Part shown: positions 6,347 through 11,894 of the stretch, one piece after another | Position numbering within the stretch: the first letter of the stretch is position 1 | Layout: every line of letters begins with the position of its first letter | NCBI GenBank assembly: GCA_009840005.1 | Contig: VXOR01000013.1 | Coordinates: 1 to 11,894, forward strand | Length of the DNA stretch: 11,894 nucleotides | Source: Gemmatimonadota bacterium | GTDB taxonomy: Bacteria > Latescibacterota > UBA2968 > UBA8231 | Direction of reading: 5' to 3' | Made by a program: the position numbers and the translations under genes | Notes under the pieces: model-generated | What the model was told of the DNA's origin: nothing | The model's database searches: none | Seen by the model: only the letters and a program-made list of their open reading frames with translations

Positions 6347-7300
6347 TCAGTCGAGATTGGCTTCGACGATTTCGGCATGAACCTGGAAGATATGGCTGTC
6401 GGCTGGATCGACGATTACCCGCAGATAGTGGATATCGGGCGTGCCGAAGGGTTCGATGCGCGTGAAGCGCGTCAAGCGCTGGCCTGTGGCCGCTTGGCGC
6501 AGCGGCTTATCGACGCGGAAATAGTGGGAGTCGCCGTGGGCTAGGGCCACCGGCCGGCCAAAGCGGACGACTTCTTGCTCTAGGGCCTGCAAAAAAGCCG
6601 CGTACGGTCCGTCCGGCTCGTCTTCGCGGCTCTCAAAGCGCGGATTGGCGTGGATGATGAGGAAGACGGCGCGATGGTCTTGTTCCGTGGCCTCGGCGAA
6701 AGTTTCGCGCATCCAGGCAATGGCGGCGGCGGTACGGCTTTTGACTTCTTCGTCGTTGGCTTGGGTGCGACCGTCAAATGCAGCGGTGGCGTTGTGACTG
6801 CCGACGATGTGCAGCACCGCAAAGCTCGTCCGCCCGTGGGTCCAGCGCACGTGCTCGGGGAAGGTGCCTCCTTGGGTGACGACGCGCATGGGATGCTGGC
6901 CTATAGTCCAACCCGGACGCGGAAAAAAGAGTGCCCGCACGCGCGCCAGCCGGTCTAGCGGCTGGTATCCGCTCCGGTGGCAGTCGGTCCAGTCGTTGTC
7001 GCCAGGGGCCAAAATGAAAGGGCGTTCAAATTGCTGGAACCACTCGAAGCGGTTCTGTAGCAAGCCATCGCTACAGGGGCTACTGCCGCCCTTGATATCA
7101 CCCACGTGGATGACCCATTCCAAGCCCTCAGCCCGGTTAATTTCCTCGACGAGCCGACCAAAGCGGACGCTGTCGGTCGGAGAGTATGGCATGTCCGCGA
7201 TCAGGGCGAAGGCGAAGGGACCATCGGCGGGTGAATTTTGGGCGCTGGCGACGGTTAGCAGCGCGACGATTAGGGATAGACTCAGAAGATACCGGGCCAT
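6347..7300 (-). CDS. Exported calcineurin-like metallophosphoesterase
   Basis: A 317-residue protein with a clear signal peptide (MARYLLSLSLIVALLTVASA, cleavage before Q21), so it acts in the periplasm or outside. The metallophosphoesterase motifs occur in order: D36 in IADMPYS (in place of the usual DxH), GDIKGG (D68), GDNDW (101-104, with N102), H217 in IIHANP, and H255/H259 in HGDSHYF. These would hold a dinuclear metal centre that hydrolyses phosphate mono- or diesters. C76 (SPCSD) and C107 (TDCHRS) could form a disulfide. ATG 7300 has an excellent GGAGG six bases upstream (7307-7311). It is convergent with the accessory segment on its left and divergent from the HD oxygenase on its right, with tandem repeats in the shared upstream region. 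Substrate unknown. Confidence 0.85.
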   Translation of the reverse strand: MARYLLSLSLIVALLTVASAQNSPADGPFAFALIADMPYSPTDSVRFGRLVEEINRAEGLEWVIHVGDIKGGSSPCSDGLLQNRFEWFQQFERPFILAPGDNDWTDCHRSGYQPLDRLARVRALFFPRPGWTIGQHPMRVVTQGGTFPEHVRWTHGRTSFAVLHIVGSHNATAAFDGRTQANDEEVKSRTAAAIAWMRETFAEATEQDHRAVFLIIHANPRFESREDEPDGPYAAFLQALEQEVVRFGRPVALAHGDSHYFRVDKPLRQAATGQRLTRFTRIEPFGTPDIHYLRVIVDPADSHIFQVHAEIVEANLD

Positions 7301-7363
7301 ACATTTCCTCCAGTTGGCAATGCGCCGGATGATGTTGATTTTCTTTGGCGTAAGCGAACTAAG

Positions 7364-7448
7364 AATAAAGGTAGTTTTGGAATAAAGGTAGTTTTGGAAT
7401 AAAGGTAGTTTTGGAATAAAGGTAGTTTTGGAATAAAGATAGTTTTGG
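7364..7448. repeat. Five tandem copies of a 17-bp repeat in a divergent promoter region
   Basis: The unit AATAAAGGTAGTTTTGG occurs back to back at 7364, 7381, 7398, 7415 and 7432. The first four are identical and the fifth has one G-to-A change. A unit of 17 cannot be a coding repeat. The array sits 64 bp upstream of the phosphoesterase start (minus strand) and 71 bp upstream of the HD oxygenase start (plus strand). It may act as a promoter or operator array for one or both genes, or be a neutral minisatellite. The near-identity suggests recent expansion. Confidence 0.95.
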
Positions 7449-7500
7449 TAACAATGGTAAGGATCGGTTGTTCCACCTGCTCAGCAAATCGACCATTTTC

Positions 7501-7509
7501 AGGGAAAGG
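7501..7509 (+). promoter_or_regulatory. Ribosome binding site that fixes the HD oxygenase start
   Basis: AGGGAAAGG ends ten bases before ATG 7520. Earlier in-frame starts (TTG 7445, ATG 7454) lie in or beside the tandem repeat and would add residues with no counterpart in the family. Confidence 0.55.
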
Positions 7510-7519
7510 CCGTAAAGCC

Positions 7520-8116
7520 ATGAACACACTCGTAGATCCCTCCCTAGCCGTAGAGTTGGCCCAAGGCACGCCGACCCAGAAAGTCGATGCCTTATTCGCG
7601 TACATGGAGCGGCGGGGCCAGTCCTTTTACGACGAGATCGTGACCCAACTCGAACACGCCCTGCAATGCGCCCACCAAGCCCAACAGGCCGGGGCTGATT
7701 CGGTGCAAGTGGCCGCGGCCCTACTGCATGATCTGGGTCATTTCTTGGTCGATGAGCACAGCGAAGAGGCCGATTTCCTCACCGAGGACTTCCTGCACGA
7801 AAAAGTGGGAGCCGAGTATCTGGAGCCCTTTTTCATCGACGCAGTGACCGAGCCGGTCGGGCTGCACGTGCCGGCCAAGCGCTATATCTGCACGGTGGAT
7901 AGGTCCTATTACCAGACCTTGTCTCGGGCGTCCAAGCGGAGTTTTGAGTTGCAGGGCGGCTTCATGTCGGCCCAAGAAAAGGCGGCCTTTGAACAAAATC
8001 CCCATTGGGAAAGTGCCGTGCGGTTGCGCAAGTGGGACGACTTGGCCAAGGAGAAGGACCTGAAGACGCCGGGCTTGGAAAGCTACCGGGCGGCCGTGCA
8101 GGGCTGTTTGAAGTAG
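7520..8116 (+). CDS. PhnZ-like HD-domain mixed-valent diiron oxygenase
   Basis: A 198-residue HD-domain protein resembling the phosphonate-degradation oxygenases PhnZ and TmpB, which use a mixed-valent diiron centre to cleave the C-P bond of a hydroxylated phosphonate. The metal ligands line up with PhnZ numbering as I recall it: H46, H70-D71 (ALLHDLGH), H93, H116 and D173. Pocket residues also match: E39, H74, K120 (HVPAKRY) and S138 (RASKRSFELQGG). A constant offset of 12-13 supports the alignment. The position of PhnZ Tyr24, an iron-coordinating gate residue, is F36 here, with Y37 next to it. No phosphonate genes lie beside it, but a 2-oxoglutarate dioxygenase is about 2 kb away. The gene converges with the FG-GAP gene 25 bp downstream. 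The family call is good; a role in phosphonate use is inference, since many relatives have no assigned substrate. Confidence 0.82.
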   Translation: MNTLVDPSLAVELAQGTPTQKVDALFAYMERRGQSFYDEIVTQLEHALQCAHQAQQAGADSVQVAAALLHDLGHFLVDEHSEEADFLTEDFLHEKVGAEYLEPFFIDAVTEPVGLHVPAKRYICTVDRSYYQTLSRASKRSFELQGGFMSAQEKAAFEQNPHWESAVRLRKWDDLAKEKDLKTPGLESYRAAVQGCLK

Positions 8117-8120
8117 TTGC

Positions 8121-8137
8121 GAGCCCCGTTTAGGCTC
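8121..8137. terminator. Weak hairpin between convergent genes
   Basis: GAGCC (8121-8125) and GGCTC (8133-8137) can pair around a 7-base loop in the 25-bp gap between two convergent genes. There is no T run on either side, so it is at best a weak bidirectional terminator. Confidence 0.25.
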
Positions 8138-8141
8138 TGGC

Positions 8142-11100
8142 TCACTTGACCAACGACACCTTGCGCTCCTGCACAACATCGCCTGTTTGCAAGCGCACAA
8201 GGTACACTCCGCTGGCGAGATCGCTCGCGTCCCAGAGCACTTGGTAAGCTCCTGATTTGCGCCACGCCTCTACCAGCGTTTTCACCCGCTGTCCAGTCGG
8301 GCCGAAAACCTCTAGCCGCACCTTGCCGGCCTGACCCACGCTGAAATCGATATGCACCCGGCTGTTGAATGGGTTGGGATAAGGCGGCTGTAGGTGCGTT
8401 TTTTGCGGCGTGCTTTCCACAGCCTGTACCGCGGTGGCGGCGGTCTCCCCCATGTACGCCTTTACATAGCCGTCCGTGGTCGTGACCACCGCATCCAAAA
8501 AGCCGTCCCTATCCGCATCGGCCAAGGCGATATCGCTGCTGCGGCCCTCAACCTCAAGGGTCCAAGCCCGGCGCAGGGTGTCTTCCTCCTGTTCCACGCA
8601 GATCAACTTGGTGCCACTGCCAAACAGGAACTCGTCGCGTCCATCGCCGTCCACATCGCCGGAGACCACGTCCGTGTGGGCACGCACCCCGTCGTCGAAC
8701 TCCAGCAAAATCGCGCCGTCCGTCGCTTGGAAAAGGCGCACCCCATTCGCGGTCGAAGCGAGTAATTCGACAGTCCCATCGCCGTCGCTGTCGCCCACTC
8801 CCATCAGTGATCGCACTTCTGTATTGTTGCGGTACGGGGTCTGCCAGATGCGCTGGCCATCGCCGCTTAGCACGGCGTTCAAATAGCTGCAGTGCCCCCA
8901 GAGGAGTTCCGGTCGGCTGTCACCGAACAAATCGACCACCGCTGGAAACGCATAGCCGACAAAGGAATCGCTCTCGAACAGCGGGTTGAGTCCGTCGCCA
9001 TAGGCCTGACGCACCACCTGCGCCGTGCCCGTTACCCCATCGACAATGTGCAGCCGGTCGGGCCACATCACCACGATTTCTTCCAGGCCATCGCCGTCCA
9101 CATCCCCTGCGGCACTGGGATGCCCGCCCAGACTGCGGCCGCTGCCGTTCTCGGGCAGGATGAAACCCTTGGATTCCCAGACGATTTCGCCGCTGCGCCC
9201 GTCGAGCAAAAAACCCACTTCGCTGCCCAACTTGCCGCGCCGCAGAGTGGCGAATATATCGAGGTACTCGTTGCTGCGGAAATACCCAACGCTCCAGTAG
9301 GACAAGCCGCTGAAATTCCATATTGGCATACTGCCGTCAAAGCCGACGAACTCGGTCTGCCAGCGGACGGAGCCATCGGCCGCGAGCGCCACCAAGCTGG
9401 CGTTGCCACTGGCCGCCTCGCGCGCCGCCAGCACTTCCCGACGGCCATCGCCGTCCACATCGGCGGCGACTAGTCCCCAGTGGTAGGGTGCGTTGTTGGT
9501 CTGGCCGTAGCCCGGCACCTGCCACCGCAGTCGAGGCTCTCCCCCACCCTCGCTTGGAGCTTGCAGACACAGCACTTCCCGAGTCGCGGTCTGCACGACC
9601 ACTTCCACCCGGCCATCGCCTTCCAGATCGGCCACTACCGGCGTGCCGGCCGGGGTAAATGCCTGGCGGCTCCACTGGTGCAGCACTCCCGAGGCCTGCT
9701 CCAGCATCAGCGTTTGATTAGGCAGCCCACTCCCCTTTAGATACAGCAACGCCGCTCCGTCATCCGCCACCGCAGCCGTCTCCAAGGCCATCCCGGCTGG
9801 ACCGCGCACCGACCAGCGCGTTTCAATGCGTCCGGTCTCGTCGCTGCCCAATGCGATCAATTCTTCACCTGCCCCGTCCGGTGCGATCGCAAAGAAGTCG
9901 CGCCGTCCATCGCCATCCACATCGCCGGTTGACACCGTGCGCAATCCGTCGGCAGCCCCGGTGCTCACCGTTAGAGGCAATTGATTCAGCAATACCGTGC
10001 TGAAGCGCCCTCGCTCGTAGCTCCAGCGCACGGTTGCCGCCCCCGCCTCCAAGGACCAAACTGCTAGCGGCGCGTAGGTCGGTAGGGCCTCGCCGCTCGT
10101 GGCCGAGACGAACAGCTCCAGGTGCCCGTCGCCATCTACATCGGCCATACCGTGCAAATGGTGCTGGGGAAAATCAAAGATAGTCTCGCCGCTGAGCGCA
10201 TCGACGCCGACGATGTGCCACTGGCCGTCGCCTTGGTCGTTGTAAATGCTGTACACCAGCTCGAAGCGCCCATCGCCGTCCACATCGACTAGGGCCTGCG
10301 GTTTGGGCCGCACCACCTTGGTCGATTGCGATGGGTCGGGCTGAATGTCGCGCAGCCAGCGCAGCGTCAGGTTTGTCCCGTCGTTGTCAATGACTTCGGA
10401 GTGCATGCTGAAATCGGCCACCACGCCGAATTCGGGATACGGGTCGTCGTCGATATTGGCGGCCCCGAACCAGCCGTAGTTGCGGTAGCCGTGGTACTGC
10501 AACTGCATCTTGGTCTCCCCGGTGGCTCCGTCGAAGACGAGGATGCGGTAGTGGGTGGCCACGACGATATCGAGCTGGCCATCGACATCGACGTCAACTA
10601 CGAGGACATTGGGGTCCCAGGTGTTGGTAAAGGATTCGGTCTCCCACACTACTCGAGGCTCGCCGTTATCGTACGCGAGCAGCCAGCCTTGCTTGGGATC
10701 GGCCCCGCCGTCGCTGAAAGAATTTCCCATTTCAAAGCGCTGCAAGCCTTCTACCCCGGGCAGGACCTGGGCCACTTTGAAGACGTTGTCCACCGGCATG
10801 ACCACCTCGTTGCCGCCGAGGTCGAATATCTGGGGCCCGACCCCCCAGACCCGCCCTTGGGTGCCGATGTATCCGGGATCTACCGGGGCAGCAAAGGGCA
10901 AGGCGACCGAGTCGTCTCCCGCGTGTTTCTCCACCTGCACATAGCCCTCCCAAGCGGCGATGTCGTAACGCCAGCGCTCTTGTGGTGGGTCGGGGTGCAT
11001 TTGACCGACCCCCGAGGCCCGGCCGCTCATGTGGCGGTCGCCGCGCAATTGCAGCCACTCGCCCGTTTGCCCGTGCGCCCATCCTGCCAGCATCGTCAGG

Positions 11101-11156
11101 AGCAAAATCGCCGCTGCAATTGCTATACTGTCTTTGGAAAGCCTGTCCCTAGGCAT
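8142..11156 (-). CDS. Secreted FG-GAP/VCBS beta-propeller protein with type IX C-terminal sorting domain
   Basis: A 1004-residue surface or extracellular protein. Residues 1 to about 29 are a signal peptide (hydrophobic IAIAAAILLLTMLAGWAHG). WLQLRGDRHMSG just after it resembles the start of PQQ-like propellers. From about residue 186 to 887 there are twelve calcium-binding FG-GAP/VCBS motifs of the DxDxDG type, for example VDVDGDGRFELV, ADVDGDGHLELF, GDVDGDGRRDFF and ADADRDGFLDAV. They are spaced like propeller blades and alternate with PQQ-like turns such as ALSGE. Residues about 922-1004 (YPNPFNSRVHIDFSV ... GVYLVRLQTGDV) match the type A sorting domain of type IX secretion cargo. The function is probably binding or display; no catalytic site is seen. 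ATG 11156 was chosen over an upstream TTG (11222) because it starts the signal peptide cleanly, although the ribosome site (GGGA) is weak. Confidence 0.85.
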   Translation of the reverse strand: MPRDRLSKDSIAIAAAILLLTMLAGWAHGQTGEWLQLRGDRHMSGRASGVGQMHPDPPQERWRYDIAAWEGYVQVEKHAGDDSVALPFAAPVDPGYIGTQGRVWGVGPQIFDLGGNEVVMPVDNVFKVAQVLPGVEGLQRFEMGNSFSDGGADPKQGWLLAYDNGEPRVVWETESFTNTWDPNVLVVDVDVDGQLDIVVATHYRILVFDGATGETKMQLQYHGYRNYGWFGAANIDDDPYPEFGVVADFSMHSEVIDNDGTNLTLRWLRDIQPDPSQSTKVVRPKPQALVDVDGDGRFELVYSIYNDQGDGQWHIVGVDALSGETIFDFPQHHLHGMADVDGDGHLELFVSATSGEALPTYAPLAVWSLEAGAATVRWSYERGRFSTVLLNQLPLTVSTGAADGLRTVSTGDVDGDGRRDFFAIAPDGAGEELIALGSDETGRIETRWSVRGPAGMALETAAVADDGAALLYLKGSGLPNQTLMLEQASGVLHQWSRQAFTPAGTPVVADLEGDGRVEVVVQTATREVLCLQAPSEGGGEPRLRWQVPGYGQTNNAPYHWGLVAADVDGDGRREVLAAREAASGNASLVALAADGSVRWQTEFVGFDGSMPIWNFSGLSYWSVGYFRSNEYLDIFATLRRGKLGSEVGFLLDGRSGEIVWESKGFILPENGSGRSLGGHPSAAGDVDGDGLEEIVVMWPDRLHIVDGVTGTAQVVRQAYGDGLNPLFESDSFVGYAFPAVVDLFGDSRPELLWGHCSYLNAVLSGDGQRIWQTPYRNNTEVRSLMGVGDSDGDGTVELLASTANGVRLFQATDGAILLEFDDGVRAHTDVVSGDVDGDGRDEFLFGSGTKLICVEQEEDTLRRAWTLEVEGRSSDIALADADRDGFLDAVVTTTDGYVKAYMGETAATAVQAVESTPQKTHLQPPYPNPFNSRVHIDFSVGQAGKVRLEVFGPTGQRVKTLVEAWRKSGAYQVLWDASDLASGVYLVRLQTGDVVQERKVSLVK

Positions 11157-11278
11157 CGCGTTTTTCCCGGTATCGCCAACTGTAGTTATGGAGACCCTCA
11201 GTACACGGCAGTAGGATTTCAACTGAGAGCGGTCGAATCAGAAGTCCGCGCTCGGGGACACCAAAAGACGCGTACTGG

Positions 11279-11326
11279 AGTAGGTATCGCGTACTGAGGG
11301 TAGCCACTCAGTACGCGATACCTACT
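11279..11326. repeat. Perfect 20-bp inverted repeat (long hairpin)
   Basis: The 20 bases at 11279-11298 (starting AGTAGGTATCGC, ending GTACTGAG) are the exact reverse complement of 11307-11326. The 8-base loop can pair further (GG with CC). On the plus strand it is followed by TTTCC only, and on the minus strand by no immediate T run. It is therefore not a canonical terminator for the Calx-beta gene, although it is well placed to protect that transcript's 3' end. Confidence 0.8.
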
Positions 11327-11361
11327 TTCCGCTAAGTTAGGGCAGGGATAGCCTTGTGGCG

Positions 11362-11385
11362 AGGGGCGACCGGCTGGTCGCCCCT
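11362..11385. repeat. REP-like GGGGCGACC hairpin
   Basis: AGGGGCGACC and GGTCGCCCCT pair perfectly around a 4-base loop. It is flanked by CCTTGTGG and CTACTATACC. GTAGGGGCG with CCTTGTGG also occurs inside the inverted-repeat element at 1049-1067, suggesting two members of one dispersed palindromic family. It lies 11 bp past the stop codon of the Calx-beta gene but has no T run. Confidence 0.6.
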
Positions 11386-11396
11386 ACTATACCCGG

Positions 11397-11894
11397 TCAG
11401 CGGGGTGCGGTCGTGGGAACGGCCGTACCGGATTGGAAAACCTCGCCAAAGTTCAGTTCGGGGTTGACCATAATGGTAAAGATCAACGCGTCGTCCGCGC
11501 CGTTGTGGTCGGTGGCCATGTACGCGACGGCGCGGGGGCCATCGGTCGCTTCTGCTGGCGTGCCGGCTATCGTGCGCGTGGCCTTGTCAAACGTCAAGCC
11601 GGCGGGCAGCCCGGCTAGGCGGTAGGTCAGCGGTGGGGTGCCGCCCGCCGCCGCGGGCAGCACCAGCGGCGGGATCGCGGTCTGGGCGGTGTAGGCTTGG
11701 TCTTGGACGGTCTTGGTAAAACCAAAGGGTTCCGGCGGAGTGCTATCCTCGTCGGAGGGGCGGTCCTCTTCGGGGGAGCTATCCTCGTCAGGGGGGTGGT
11801 CATTGTCGGTGATGGTGCCTGTCGCTTCGACGGGTTCGGGGGTGTCCAACAGCCGCACGGTGAACGTCTCGTCGGCTTCGGCTTCGGTATCGTC
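11397..11894 (-). CDS. 3' part of a Calx-beta / Ig-like surface protein (truncated by window edge)
   Basis: The last 165 residues of a larger protein whose start lies beyond the window. The visible N-terminal part, DTEAEADETFTVRLLDTPEP followed by VEATGTITDND, is the end of a Calx-beta domain, a calcium-binding beta-sandwich of surface adhesins. A Pro/Asp/Glu-rich linker follows, with an internal 12-codon repeat (DEDSSPEEDRPS, then DEDSTPPEP). The next about 80 residues (PPLTYRLAGLPAGLTFDKAT then RTIAGTPAEA) match the putative Ig/cadherin-like family He_PIG. It ends NPELNFGEVFQSGTAVPTTAPR with no PNPFN sorting domain. It is likely extracellular; partners unknown. Confidence 0.75.
   Translation of the reverse strand, partial: DDTEAEADETFTVRLLDTPEPVEATGTITDNDHPPDEDSSPEEDRPSDEDSTPPEPFGFTKTVQDQAYTAQTAIPPLVLPAAAGGTPPLTYRLAGLPAGLTFDKATRTIAGTPAEATDGPRAVAYMATDHNGADDALIFTIMVNPELNFGEVFQSGTAVPTTAPR

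Larger units (their letters stand above)
11157..11396. other. Intergenic region with clustered CTCAGTACGCG motifs
   Basis: No gene is seen here. CTCAGTACACG (11197-11207, plus strand), CTCCAGTACGCG (11269-11280, minus), CTCAGTACGCG (11288-11298, minus) and CTCAGTACGCG (11307-11317, plus) are four near-identical motifs within 121 bp. They lie upstream of the FG-GAP gene and downstream of the Calx-beta gene. The middle pair lies inside a long hairpin. They could be operator sites for the FG-GAP gene or pieces of a decayed repeat. Confidence 0.45.

Noticed and set aside
7364..7448. The tandem repeats as a CRISPR array
   Set aside because: The copies are contiguous with no unique spacers and are only 17 bp long.
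8641..10285. Recurring CCATCGCCGTCCACATC sequences as an intergenic-type repeat family
   Set aside because: They are the coding sequence of the DVDGDG calcium-binding motifs in the FG-GAP protein, read on the minus strand.
11025..11050. RGD tripeptide near the N-terminus of the FG-GAP protein as an integrin-binding motif
   Set aside because: It sits in the WLQLRGDRHMSG segment typical of PQQ-like propeller starts; a three-residue match is not evidence of host-cell binding.
10326..11297. A 323-residue open frame on the plus strand
   Set aside because: It lies antisense to the FG-GAP gene, has no domain-like content, and arises from GC-rich codon bias opposite Asp/Gly-rich repeats.

Overview
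The window is about 60% GC and looks like a metagenome-type contig from an FCB-group bacterium (Latescibacterota, Poribacteria or a neighbour). The main evidence is a secreted FG-GAP/VCBS protein ending in a PNPFN-type C-terminal domain typical of type IX secretion cargo, next to the end of a Calx-beta/Ig-like surface protein. Exported quinoprotein and phosphoesterase enzymes fit the same picture. The phylum call is inference; no rRNA or marker gene is present.

Layout. 1-155: T-tract-rich degenerate repeats. 156-905 (+): short NAD-dependent epimerase/dehydratase. 906-1164: a possible gene remnant and a 111-bp element bounded by perfect 16-bp inverted repeats. 1165-4176 (+): exported PQQ-dependent dehydrogenase fused to a C-terminal ankyrin-repeat domain. 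4228-5427 (+): TauD/TfdA-type Fe(II)/2-oxoglutarate dioxygenase, probably co-transcribed with it. 5474-6057 (+): hicA-hicB toxin-antitoxin pair with a 4-bp overlap. 6069-6151: a diverged second copy of the dioxygenase 3' end, so the TA pair is bracketed by an imperfect direct repeat. 6146-6313: a doubtful small ORF. 6347-7300 (-): exported calcineurin-like phosphoesterase. 7364-7448: five tandem 17-bp repeats in the divergent intergenic region. 7520-8116 (+): PhnZ-like HD-domain diiron oxygenase. 8142-11156 (-): large FG-GAP/VCBS protein. 11157-11396: intergenic region with a near-perfect 20-bp-arm hairpin and a short GGGGCGACC hairpin. 11397-11894 (-): 3' part of a Calx-beta/Ig-like protein that runs off the window.

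How the genes may work together. The PQQ-ankyrin protein and the dioxygenase could form a small oxidative operon, but the substrate is not evident. The HD oxygenase keeps the metal ligands and substrate-pocket residues I recall for PhnZ. With a 2-oxoglutarate dioxygenase about 2 kb away it recalls the PhnY/PhnZ and TmpA/TmpB phosphonate pairs, but they are not in one operon and no other phosphonate gene is present. I see no complete new defence or mobile system. The most informative structures are the hicAB insertion at the dioxygenase 3' end, the PQQ-ankyrin fusion, and the set of unexplained repeats in intergenic regions.
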